A DNA stretch of 64,000 bases from [Mycobacterium] fortunisiensis. Its GTDB lineage: Bacteria > Actinomycetota > Actinomycetes > Mycobacteriales > Mycobacteriaceae. The translations under genes and the position numbers were made by a program. Of this stretch, positions 50,405 through 58,874 are shown piece after piece (within the stretch, counting starts at the first letter, position 1; the number at the start of each line of letters is the position of its first letter). The notes under the pieces were generated by a model, which was not told the DNA's origin, did not search any database, and worked only from the letters and a program-made list of their open reading frames with translations. The DNA is taken from contig NZ_VOMB01000021.1 in the NCBI RefSeq assembly GCF_019050325.1, positions 203,725-267,724 on the forward strand, read 5' to 3'.

Positions 50405-52516
50405 GTGGCCGGTCGTATCGGAATCGACGATGTCGCGCCTGTGGTCTTCGGCGGGCAATTCCCGGCAAAAGCCGTCGTCGGCGAAGTGGTGCCGGTGCGA
50501 GCCACGGTCTGGCGCGAAGGCCACGACGCGGTGGCGGCCACCCTGGTGGTGCGTTATCTCGGCACCGACTACCCGCGGTTGGCCACCGGGCCTGCCAGCA
50601 CCGCGCCGGTGCCGATCGAGGCTGTGTTGCCGGCCGATCCGGTGCTGCCGACCGACCCGGTGGTGCGGCCCACCCAGCGCATCAAACCGCAGGCCCTACC
50701 GATGTCCACCGGACACACCCCCGATGTCTTTCATGGCCACTTCACGCCCGACAGCGTCGGACTGTGGACATACCGGGTCGACGGGTGGGGCGATCCACTG
50801 GCCACCTGGCGGCATGCGGTCGAGGCCAAGCTCGGTGCCGGCCAGAGCGAGGCCGAGCTGTCCAACGACCTGTTGATCGGGGCGCGCCTGCTGGAGCGGG
50901 CGGCAGCCGGAGTTCCCCGAAAGCTACGTGATCCGCTGCTCGAGGCGGCCGCCGCGCTGCGGAACCCCGGTGATCCGTTCCGGCGCGCCGGTGCTGCCCT
51001 GTCCGACGAGGTCACCGAACTGCTCGACCAGTACCCGTTGCGCGAATTGATCACCCGCGGTGAGCAATACGGTATCTGGGTGGACCGGCCGCTGGCCCGG
51101 TTCTCCTCGTGGTACGAGATGTTCCCGCGGTCCACGGGCGGTTGGGATTCCACCGGGCATCCGGTGCACGGGACATTCGCCACCGCCACCGAACAACTGC
51201 CCCGGATTTCCCGGATGGGTTTCAACATCGTCTATCTGCCGCCCATCCACCCGATCGGCAAGGTGCATCGCAAGGGCCGCAACAACGCGGTGACCGCCGG
51301 GCCCGAAGACGTCGGCTCACCCTGGGCGATCGGCAGTGACGAGGGCGGCCATGATGCCGTGCACCCGGCGCTGGGCACCATCGACGACTTCGACGACTTC
51401 GTGGCCGCCGCCCGAGGTCAGGGTATCGAGGTGGCGCTGGATCTGGCCTTGCAGTGCGCACCGGACCATCCCTGGGCCGCAGCGCATCCCGAGTGGTTCA
51501 CGGTGCTGCCCGACGGCACCATCGCCTACGCCGAGAACCCGCCGAAGAAATACCAGGACATCTACCCGCTCAATTTCGACAACGATCCCGCCGGGCTCTA
51601 CCACGAGGTTCTGCGGGTGGTGCGGTTCTGGATCTCGCATGGCGTCAAGGTCTTCCGGGTCGACAATCCACACACCAAACCGCCGAACTTCTGGGTCTGG
51701 CTGATCGCCGAGGTCAAGAACGAGGATCCGGACGTGTTGTTCCTGTCCGAGGCATTCACCCGGCCGGCCCGGCTGTACGGGTTGGCCAAACGCGGCTTCA
51801 CCCAGTCCTATACGTACTTCACCTGGCGCACCAACAAGTGGGAGCTCACCGAGTTCGGCAACGAGATCGTCGAGAACGCCGACAGCGCACGGCCGAGCCT
51901 GTGGGTCAACACGCCCGACATCCTGCACGAGTCCCTCCAGCACGGCGGCCCCGGCATGTTCGCGATCCGGGCCGTGCTGGCCGCCACCATGAGCCCGTCA
52001 TGGGGCATGTATTCCGGCTTCGAGTTGTTCGAGCACCGGGCACTGCGCGAGGGCAGCGAGGAGTACCTCGACTCCGAGAAGTACGAACTGCGCCCCCGGG
52101 ACTTCGCCGGCGCGCTGGCCGAGGGGCGTTCCCTCGAACCATTTGTCACCCGGCTCAATGAGATTCGACGCCTGCACCCGGCGCTGCGCCAGCTACGCAC
52201 CCTCACGTTCCATCACGTGGACAACGACGCGCTGCTGGCCTACAGCAAGTTCGATCCGATCACCGGCGACACTGTGCTCGTAGTGGTCACCCTCAACCCG
52301 TTCGGCGCCGAAGAGGCCACGCTGTGGTTGAACATGGAAGCCCTGGGTATGGAATACCATGACCGGTTCTGGGTGCGCGATGAGATCACCGGCGAGGAAT
52401 ACCAGTGGGGGCAGTCGAACTACGTCCGCATCGATCCCGCCAAAGCCGTGGCGCATGTGTTGAACATGCCGCTCGTACCCTATGAGCAACGACTGGCCTT
52501 GCTACGCAGGGAATGA
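50405..52516 (+). CDS. glgE: Maltosyltransferase GlgE
   Basis: The 703-residue GH13 enzyme extends alpha-glucan using maltose-1-phosphate. The nucleophile Asp420 is in FRVDNPHTKPPN and the general acid Glu449 in LFLSEAFTRPARL. YLPPIHPIGKVHRKGRNN and AYENPPKKYQDIYPLNFDND (AYAENPP in the sequence) are typical. It is followed by glgB after 7 bases, the conserved glgE-glgB operon. Confidence 0.97.
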   Translation: MAGRIGIDDVAPVVFGGQFPAKAVVGEVVPVRATVWREGHDAVAATLVVRYLGTDYPRLATGPASTAPVPIEAVLPADPVLPTDPVVRPTQRIKPQALPMSTGHTPDVFHGHFTPDSVGLWTYRVDGWGDPLATWRHAVEAKLGAGQSEAELSNDLLIGARLLERAAAGVPRKLRDPLLEAAAALRNPGDPFRRAGAALSDEVTELLDQYPLRELITRGEQYGIWVDRPLARFSSWYEMFPRSTGGWDSTGHPVHGTFATATEQLPRISRMGFNIVYLPPIHPIGKVHRKGRNNAVTAGPEDVGSPWAIGSDEGGHDAVHPALGTIDDFDDFVAAARGQGIEVALDLALQCAPDHPWAAAHPEWFTVLPDGTIAYAENPPKKYQDIYPLNFDNDPAGLYHEVLRVVRFWISHGVKVFRVDNPHTKPPNFWVWLIAEVKNEDPDVLFLSEAFTRPARLYGLAKRGFTQSYTYFTWRTNKWELTEFGNEIVENADSARPSLWVNTPDILHESLQHGGPGMFAIRAVLAATMSPSWGMYSGFELFEHRALREGSEEYLDSEKYELRPRDFAGALAEGRSLEPFVTRLNEIRRLHPALRQLRTLTFHHVDNDALLAYSKFDPITGDTVLVVVTLNPFGAEEATLWLNMEALGMEYHDRFWVRDEITGEEYQWGQSNYVRIDPAKAVAHVLNMPLVPYEQRLALLRRE

Positions 52517-52523
52517 GAACACG

Positions 52524-54731
52524 ATGACGAGAAGCAATCAGAAGACCGACATGCACCTGCGGCCCGACCCCTCGGACCTCCAGCGACTGCTGATCGGCCA
52601 GCACCACGATCCACATTCGGTGCTGGGCGCCCACGAGTACGGCGGCCACACCGTGATCCGGGCCTACCGGCCGCATGCCGCGAAAGTGGTGGCGCTGATC
52701 GGCACAGATCGATACCCGTTGCAGCACATCGAATCCGGACTGTTTGCGGTGGCCGTGCCGTTCACCGACCTCATCGACTACCGCCTCGAGATCAGCTACC
52801 CGGGGGCCGACGACACCATCTTCAGCCACACCACCGCCGACCCCTACCGGTTCCTGCCCACACTCGGCGAACTCGATCTGCACCTGTTCGCCGAGGGCCG
52901 CCACGAACGCCTGTGGGAGATCCTGGGCGCGCACCCGCGCAGCTTCACCACCCCCGACGGGGTGGTGGACGGGGTGTCGTTCGCGGTGTGGGCACCGAAT
53001 GCCAAGGGCGTCAGCATCATCGGCGACTTCAATCACTGGGACGGCAACGAGGCACAGATGCGGGTGCTGGGCTCGACCGGGGTGTGGGAGCTGTTCTGGC
53101 CCGGGTTCCCCGTCGGCGGCCTCTACAAGTTCCGGGTTCGGGGCGCGGGCGGGGTCACCACCGACCGTGCCGATCCGATGGCGTTCGCCACCGAGGTACC
53201 CCCGCAGACCGCATCCCGCGTCACCACCAGCTCCTACACCTGGCGCGACCGCGAGTGGATGACCCAACGCGCCGCACAGAACCCGGTGTTCGAGCCGATG
53301 AGCACCTACGAGGTGCACCTGATGTCCTGGCGGCCGGGGCTCACCTACCGGCAGCTGGCCACCGAACTCACCGAATATGTTGTGGAGCAGGGCTTCACCC
53401 ACGTCGAACTGCTCCCGGTGGCCGAGCATCCATTCGGCGGATCGTGGGGCTACCAGGTCACCTCCTACTACGCGCCCACCTCACGACTGGGAACGCCCGA
53501 TGACTTCCGCCACCTGGTGGACACCCTGCACCAGGCCGGGATCGGGGTGATCGTGGACTGGGTGCCGGCCCACTTCCCCAAGGATGCCTGGGCGCTGGGC
53601 CGGTTCGACGGCACCGCACTCTACGAACATTCCGACCCCCGCCGGGGCGAGCAACTCGACTGGGGCACCTACGTTTTCGACTTCGGTCGGCCCGAGGTAC
53701 GGAATTTCCTGGTGGCCAACGCTCTGTACTGGCTACAGGAATTTCACATCGACGGTCTGCGGGTGGACGCGGTGGCCTCGATGCTCTACCTCGACTACTC
53801 CCGCCCCGAAGGCGGCTGGACACCCAACGTCCACGGTGGCCGGGAGAACCTGGAGGCGGTGCAGTTCCTGCAGGAGATGAACGCCACCGTGCACAAGGCG
53901 AATCCCGGAATCGTCACCATCGCCGAGGAGTCGACCTCATGGCCCGGGGTCACCCGGCCGACAAACCTTGGCGGCCTTGGTTTCTCGATGAAGTGGAACA
54001 TGGGCTGGATGAACGACACGCTCGACTACGTCAGCCACGACCCGGTGCACCGCAGCTATCACCATCACGAGATGACGTTCTCGATGCTGTACGCCTTCAG
54101 CGAAAACTACGTACTGCCGATCAGCCACGACGAGGTGGTGCACGGCAAGGGCACCCTGTGGACCCGGATGCCCGGTGACGATCACGCGAAGGCCGCCGGG
54201 CTGCGCAGCCTCCTCGCCTACCAGTGGGCCCACCCCGGTAAACAACTGCTCTTCATGGGCCAGGAGTTCGGGCAGCGGGCCGAATGGTCCGAGGAACGCG
54301 GTCTGGACTGGTTCCAGCTCGATGAGCAGGGTTTCTCCGGCGGTGTGCAGCGCCTCGTGCGCGACCTCAACGGGATCTATCGCCGCCACCCGGCGCTGTG
54401 GAGCCGGGACACCAGCCCCGAGGGCTACTCCTGGATCGATGCCAACGATTCGGCGAACAACGTGCTGAGCTTCCTGCGGTTCGGTGCCGACGGTTCGGTG
54501 CTGGCCTGCGTGGTGAACTTCGCCGGCACCGAGCACAGCGAGTACCGGCTGGGTCTGCCGCACGCCGGGCAGTGGCAGGAAGTGCTCAACACCGATGCCA
54601 CCATCTACAACGGCTCGGGTATCGGGAACATGGGTGCGGTGCAGGCCACCGACGAACCCTGGCACGGCCGGCCGGCGTCAGCGGTGATGGTGCTGCCCCC
54701 GCTGGCCATGCTCTGGTTCGAGCCCGTCTAG
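52524..54731 (+). CDS. glgB: 1,4-alpha-glucan branching enzyme GlgB
   Basis: The 735-residue enzyme adds alpha-1,6 branches to glucan made by GlgE. The GH13 nucleophile Asp415 is in GLRVDAVASMLYLDYSR; the acid is Glu in IAEESTSWPGVTRP. The N-terminal CBM48-like modules (HSVLGAHEYGGHTVIRAYRP, VWAPNAKGVSIIGDFNHWDG) are present. ATG 52524 chosen. Matches Rv1326c. Confidence 0.97.
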   Translation: MTRSNQKTDMHLRPDPSDLQRLLIGQHHDPHSVLGAHEYGGHTVIRAYRPHAAKVVALIGTDRYPLQHIESGLFAVAVPFTDLIDYRLEISYPGADDTIFSHTTADPYRFLPTLGELDLHLFAEGRHERLWEILGAHPRSFTTPDGVVDGVSFAVWAPNAKGVSIIGDFNHWDGNEAQMRVLGSTGVWELFWPGFPVGGLYKFRVRGAGGVTTDRADPMAFATEVPPQTASRVTTSSYTWRDREWMTQRAAQNPVFEPMSTYEVHLMSWRPGLTYRQLATELTEYVVEQGFTHVELLPVAEHPFGGSWGYQVTSYYAPTSRLGTPDDFRHLVDTLHQAGIGVIVDWVPAHFPKDAWALGRFDGTALYEHSDPRRGEQLDWGTYVFDFGRPEVRNFLVANALYWLQEFHIDGLRVDAVASMLYLDYSRPEGGWTPNVHGGRENLEAVQFLQEMNATVHKANPGIVTIAEESTSWPGVTRPTNLGGLGFSMKWNMGWMNDTLDYVSHDPVHRSYHHHEMTFSMLYAFSENYVLPISHDEVVHGKGTLWTRMPGDDHAKAAGLRSLLAYQWAHPGKQLLFMGQEFGQRAEWSEERGLDWFQLDEQGFSGGVQRLVRDLNGIYRRHPALWSRDTSPEGYSWIDANDSANNVLSFLRFGADGSVLACVVNFAGTEHSEYRLGLPHAGQWQEVLNTDATIYNGSGIGNMGAVQATDEPWHGRPASAVMVLPPLAMLWFEPV

Positions 54732-54742
54732 CTTTCCGGGAA

Positions 54743-55648
54743 TCAGTACAGGGCGTTGGCGAGATTGCGCCGGCCGGCGATCACCTCGGGATCGGCGGCG
54801 TCGAACAGCTCGAACAGCTCGACGAGCCGGGTCCGCACCTTGGTGCGATCGTCACCGGCGGTGCGCTTGATCAGTGCGATGAGCCGATCGAACGCGGGGG
54901 ACACGTGCTGGGCCAGGATCTCGGCGTCGGCAGCGGCAAACGCGGCCTCGATGTCGTCGGGAGCGGCGTCGGCGGTGGCCACCGCGTCGGGGCTGGTCGC
55001 ACTGGCCCGCTCCAGGAAAGCGATCTGGCGCACCGCACCTTTGGCTTCGGCATGATTCGGCTGGGCATCGAGGATCGCCTGATAGGCGGCGCGCGCGGCG
55101 GCGAAGTTCCCTTCGTCCAACTGCGCCCGGGCCGCGGCGAGCTCAGGATCGACCTGTTCGGGTTCGCCGTCGCCGTCGCCGGATCCGGTCAACTTCCCCG
55201 CCGTCGCCTCAAGCAGCGAATCGATCCACCGACGCAGCTGATCGGCAGGCTGACTGCCCTGGAAGCTGGAGATCGGTTGGCCGCCGGCGAGCGCCACCAC
55301 GGTCGGTACGCCCTGGATGCCGAACATCTGCGCCACTCGCGGTGTGGTGTCCACGTTGACCAGTGCCAGGGACCATTTGCCGTTGTCGGCCGCTGCCAGG
55401 GTGGCGAGGGCGTCCCCCAGCGCCGCACTGGAGTCGCTGCGCGGCGACCACAGCAGCACGACCACCGGCACCTGGCCCGAGCGGACCAGCACCTCGGCTT
55501 CGAGATTGGCTTCGGTGACCTCGGTGACGTTCGGGCCACCGGGCGGCGCACTGGGACTGTCACCGCCCGTCGCGGGCCGCTGTTTGAGTGCCGAGAGATC
55601 AACCGCGCCGGCGAGCGCCGGCCCGACAGAAGGTCGTGGACGAGTCAC
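54743..55648 (-). CDS. Thioredoxin-fold protein lacking the CxxC motif, with TPR-like C-terminus (YbbN-like)
   Basis: The 301-residue protein has a thioredoxin domain (VPVVVLLWSPRSDSSAALGD) in which the redox CxxC is replaced by serines and non-cysteine residues, so it cannot act as a thiol oxidoreductase. GIQGVPTVVALAGGQPISSF is the cis-Pro region. The C-terminal half (AQLDEGNFAAARAAYQAILD) is TPR-like, as in YbbN/CnoX co-chaperones. Matches Rv1324. It is convergent with glgB; no PE_PGRS gene lies between. Confidence 0.88.
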   Translation of the reverse strand: MTRPRPSVGPALAGAVDLSALKQRPATGGDSPSAPPGGPNVTEVTEANLEAEVLVRSGQVPVVVLLWSPRSDSSAALGDALATLAAADNGKWSLALVNVDTTPRVAQMFGIQGVPTVVALAGGQPISSFQGSQPADQLRRWIDSLLEATAGKLTGSGDGDGEPEQVDPELAAARAQLDEGNFAAARAAYQAILDAQPNHAEAKGAVRQIAFLERASATSPDAVATADAAPDDIEAAFAAADAEILAQHVSPAFDRLIALIKRTAGDDRTKVRTRLVELFELFDAADPEVIAGRRNLANALY

Positions 55649-55661
55649 GACAACAAGTTTG

Positions 55662-56036
55662 TCACGTCGTTTCCGGAATGGCTCCGCCCGGTCGCGTGAC
55701 CAGCTCGGCTGCCGCGTCCGGGGACAGCCTGGCAGTGCGGTCGGCCCACATGACGAAGATCACACTGGCCAATGGCACGATGCTGGCCAGCAAAGCCAGA
55801 ATCCAGGTGGCGACGTCCCACTTGCAGGCCACGCCGACCAGCACCGCCGCGACCACGAAGGCCACGAAAACCCCGCCGTGGATCGGCCCGAAGACTTTCA
55901 CGCCGATCTCGGTCCGCGGACTGCCGAGGTACTTGAAATACATCCCGACCAGCAGGCCGGCCCAGCTCACCGCCTCGGCGAGGGCGATGAGCCGGAACCA
56001 GCCGGCACGCGTGCGCAGGTCGAACGAGCGTGTCAT
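55662..56036 (-). CDS. DUF3817 membrane protein (second paralog)
   Basis: The 124-residue protein has three membrane helices (FRLIALAEAVSWAGLLVGMY, GVFVAFVVAAVLVGVA, WILALLASIVPLASVIFVMW) and the FGPIHGG signature, like the gene at 33747. ATG 56036 is preferred; 56045 possible. Just upstream of the thioredoxin-like gene (13 bases), reading the same way. Function unknown. Confidence 0.88.
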   Translation of the reverse strand: MTRSFDLRTRAGWFRLIALAEAVSWAGLLVGMYFKYLGSPRTEIGVKVFGPIHGGVFVAFVVAAVLVGVACKWDVATWILALLASIVPLASVIFVMWADRTARLSPDAAAELVTRPGGAIPETT

Positions 56037-56115
56037 GGGCGCCATTGTGCCCGAACGGACGCCCAGCTACTACGCCGTGTCGTTTTAGCGGAGTTCGCGA
56101 TCCGCCGGTTGGCTG

Positions 56116-57306
56116 TCAGCGACGCAGGATGAGGGCATCACCCTGGCCACCGGCGCCACACAGCGCCGCGACCGCGTAGCCAGAGCCCTTGCGGGCCAGC
56201 TCCAGCGCCGCATGCAGCGTGATGCGCGCCCCGGACATCCCGATCGGGTGACCGATGGCGATCGCCCCACCGTTGATGTTCACCTTGGCCGGATCGACGC
56301 CGAGCTCCTTGGTCGAGGCCAGCGACACCGCAGCAAAGGCCTCGTTGATCTCGAGCACATCGAGCTGATCGACGGTGATGCCCTCCCGCTCGACGGCCTT
56401 CTTGATGGCGTTGGCCGGCTGGCTCTGCAGCGTGGAGTCCGGTCCGGCCACCACACCGTGCGCGCCGATCTCACACAGCCAGTCCAGGCCCAGCTCCTGG
56501 GCCTTGGCCTTGCTCATCACGACCACCGCGGCCGCACCGTCGGAGATCTGTGACGAGGAACCGGCCGTGATGGTGCCGTCCTTGCGGAACGCCGGACGCA
56601 GACCGCCCAGCGATTCGGCGGTGGTGTTGGCCCGGATCCCCTCGTCCTCGCCGAACTCGATCGGGTCGCCCTTGCGCTGCGGGATCGACACCGGCACCAC
56701 CTCGTCGGCGTAGACGCCGTCCTTCCACGCTGCGGCGGCCTTCTGGTGCGACTGCGCGGCGAACTCGTCCTGCTCGGCGCGGGTGAACTTGTCGACGTCG
56801 TTGCGCTGCTCGGTGAGCGCGCCCATCGGCTGATCGGTGAACACGTCGTGCAGACCGTCGTAGGCCAGGTGGTCCACCAGGGTCGCATCGCCGTACTTGT
56901 AGCCCTCACGGCTCTTGGGCAACAGATGCGGGGCCTGGCTCATCGACTCCTGCCCGCCGGCCACGACGACCTCGAACTCACCGGCCCGGATCAGCTGATC
57001 GGCCAGCGCGATGGCGTCGATGCCGGACAGGCACATCTTGTTGATGGACAGCGCGGGCACGTCCCAGCCGATGCCGGCGGCCACCGCGGACTGCCGGGCG
57101 GGCATCTGCCCGGCACCCGCGGTCAGCACCTGGCCCATGATCACGTAATCGACCAGCGACGGGTCGACCTTGGCCTTCTCCAGGGCGCCGCGGATCGCGA
57201 TCGCACCCAGGTCGCTGCCGGAGAAATCCTTCAACGAACCCATCAATTTGCCAACCGGAGTGCGCGCTCCGGCAACGATCACCGACGTACGGGTATCCGC
57301 AGTCAT
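56116..57306 (-). CDS. fadA4: Acetyl-CoA acetyltransferase (thiolase) FadA4
   Basis: The 396-residue thiolase has the nucleophile Cys92 in INKMCLSGIDAIAL, the His of AIGHPIGMSGAR, and the acid/base Cys383 in AALCGAGGQGDA. It catalyses acetoacetyl-CoA formation or cleavage. ATG 57306 with AGGTAGG nearby. Divergent from the epimerase gene, with a CRP-like site between. Matches Rv1323. Confidence 0.95.
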   Translation of the reverse strand: MTADTRTSVIVAGARTPVGKLMGSLKDFSGSDLGAIAIRGALEKAKVDPSLVDYVIMGQVLTAGAGQMPARQSAVAAGIGWDVPALSINKMCLSGIDAIALADQLIRAGEFEVVVAGGQESMSQAPHLLPKSREGYKYGDATLVDHLAYDGLHDVFTDQPMGALTEQRNDVDKFTRAEQDEFAAQSHQKAAAAWKDGVYADEVVPVSIPQRKGDPIEFGEDEGIRANTTAESLGGLRPAFRKDGTITAGSSSQISDGAAAVVVMSKAKAQELGLDWLCEIGAHGVVAGPDSTLQSQPANAIKKAVEREGITVDQLDVLEINEAFAAVSLASTKELGVDPAKVNINGGAIAIGHPIGMSGARITLHAALELARKGSGYAVAALCGAGGQGDALILRR

Positions 57307-57334
57307 TTCCTACCTCCAAGACCTGGTCAAGCGG

Positions 57335-57350
57335 TGTGTGGGCGATCACA
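57335..57350. promoter_or_regulatory. CRP-like binding site candidate between fadA4 and the epimerase gene
   Basis: TGTGT-GGGCGA-TCACA differs from the TGTGA-N6-TCACA CRP consensus at one base. It lies 29-44 bases from the fadA4 start and 39-54 from the epimerase start, in an 82-bp divergent promoter region. cAMP-CRP control is an inference. Confidence 0.45.
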
Positions 57351-57388
57351 CATTACGCAAACGTTCAGCTAGAGGTTACCGTTGCGTT

Positions 57389-57865
57389 ATGACCGCCGAA
57401 CAGGTTGATACCCGTCCCGCCCTTGCCTCCGCGCTGGTGACGGCGATCGATCACGTCGGGATCGCCACCGCCGATCTGGACGAGACGGCCAAGTGGTACC
57501 ACGACCACCTCGGCATGATCGTGCTGCACGAAGAGATCAACGAGGAACAGGGCGTGCGTGAGGCCATGCTCTCGGTCCGCGGCGCCGCCAAGGGCAGCGC
57601 GCAGATCCAGCTGCTGGCGCCCCTGAACGAAAAGTCGACGATCGCCAAGTTCCTCGACCGCAGCGGTCCCGGCCTGCAGCAGCTGGCCTACCGAACCAGT
57701 GACATCGACGCGCTGTCCGAGCGGTTGCGCAGCCAGGGCGTGCGGTTGCTGTACGACGCTCCGCGCCGGGGTACCGCGGATTCGCGGATCAACTTCATCC
57801 ACCCCAAGGACGCCGGCGGCGTGCTGATCGAGCTGGTCGAGCCGGCCGCCGATTCGGAGCACTGA
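57389..57865 (+). CDS. mce: Methylmalonyl-CoA epimerase
   Basis: The 158-residue VOC-fold metal enzyme interconverts (S)- and (R)-methylmalonyl-CoA in propionate metabolism. AIDHVGIATADLDETAKWYH carries the first metal His, GLQQLAYRTSDIDAL the middle segment (no His at this site), and INFIHPKDAGGVLIELVEP the His and Glu ligands. ATG 57389 is chosen. Matches Rv1322A. The gene symbol is the usual one for this enzyme. Confidence 0.88.
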   Translation: MTAEQVDTRPALASALVTAIDHVGIATADLDETAKWYHDHLGMIVLHEEINEEQGVREAMLSVRGAAKGSAQIQLLAPLNEKSTIAKFLDRSGPGLQQLAYRTSDIDALSERLRSQGVRLLYDAPRRGTADSRINFIHPKDAGGVLIELVEPAADSEH

Positions 57866-57875
57866 GACCGGCCCG

Positions 57876-58157
57876 CTAGGACCACTTTCTCGTCGGGCCG
57901 CGATTGGCTCGATTCGCCCAGCAGGCGGTGTGCCAGTGCCTGCGGTCATCGACATCGCCGACATCGATCGGCAGCACGACCACGTGCGCCACACCCACCC
58001 GGACCTCGTGGTCACAGCCCGGGCAGCGGTAGACCTTCACCGCGCGTGACGCCGTGACCGCCCGTACTTCATAGTCGTAACCGTCGGGCCCCGTCTCGAC
58101 GCGCCGGGACAGCGGCGGCGGCACCAACCGCCGGTGCTCGCGACGCCGACGACGCAT
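57876..58157 (-). CDS. Small Cys/His zinc-ribbon-like protein (Rv1322-like)
   Basis: The 93-residue basic protein contains CPGCDHEVRVG and later RRHWHTACWANR, four to five Cys/His residues that could bind one zinc. ATG overlaps the nucS stop (TGATG), so it is co-translated with nucS. Function unknown; association with NucS is inferred from the overlap. Confidence 0.78.
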   Translation of the reverse strand: MRRRRREHRRLVPPPLSRRVETGPDGYDYEVRAVTASRAVKVYRCPGCDHEVRVGVAHVVVLPIDVGDVDDRRHWHTACWANRANRGPTRKWS

Positions 58158-58837
58158 CAGAACAGCCGGTATTCGTCGCTGTCCATACCCCGCATCTGGT
58201 CATAATCCAAAGTCACACAGCGGATCCCACGATCAGTGGCCAGCGTCCGAGCCTGCGGCTTGATCTGCTGGGCGGCAAACACCCCGGCCACCGGCGCCAG
58301 CACGGTGTCGCGGTTGAGCAGCTCGAGGTACCGGGTCAGTTGTTCCACGCCGTCGATCTCGCCGCGGCGCTTGATCTCGACGGCCACCGAGCGACCCAAC
58401 TCGTCGCGGCACATCAGGTCGACCGGACCGATCGCGGTCGGGTACTCGCGACGCACCAGCGTGTAACCGGCACCCAGCAACTCGACGTGTTCGGCCAAGA
58501 GCGCCTGCAGGTGCGCCTCCACCCCGTCCTTCACCAGACCCGGATCGACGCCCAACTCGTGACTGGAGTCGTGTTCCACATCCTCGACCGTGATCCGCAG
58601 TTGCTCACCGGCCTTGTTCTCGACCACCCAGAGCGGCACCCCGTCGCGGTCGTCCTCCACCAGCCAGCACGGTGGGCTCATCCAGTTCAGCGGCTTGTAG
58701 GCGCGATCGTCGGCATGGACACTGACAGACCCGTCGGACTTGAACAACAACAGCCTGCGGGCCGAAGGAAGGTGGGCGGTCAGCCGCCCGACATAGTCGA
58801 CGGTGCACTGGGCAATCACGAGGCGCACCCGATCCAC
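58157..58837 (-). CDS. nucS: Endonuclease NucS (mismatch-specific, EndoMS)
   Basis: The 226-residue protein is the key enzyme of the non-canonical, MutS/MutL-independent mismatch repair of actinobacteria. The nuclease core has Asp in GPVDLMCRDE and SVAVEIKRRGEIDGVEQL (Glu, Lys). GTG 58837 gives the same length as M. tuberculosis Rv1321. Its loss raises mutation rates in mycobacteria. Confidence 0.96.
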   Translation of the reverse strand: MDRVRLVIAQCTVDYVGRLTAHLPSARRLLLFKSDGSVSVHADDRAYKPLNWMSPPCWLVEDDRDGVPLWVVENKAGEQLRITVEDVEHDSSHELGVDPGLVKDGVEAHLQALLAEHVELLGAGYTLVRREYPTAIGPVDLMCRDELGRSVAVEIKRRGEIDGVEQLTRYLELLNRDTVLAPVAGVFAAQQIKPQARTLATDRGIRCVTLDYDQMRGMDSDEYRLF

Positions 58838-58874
58838 CTTAAGGGCACCGACAACGAACTAGGCTGACGCCACA

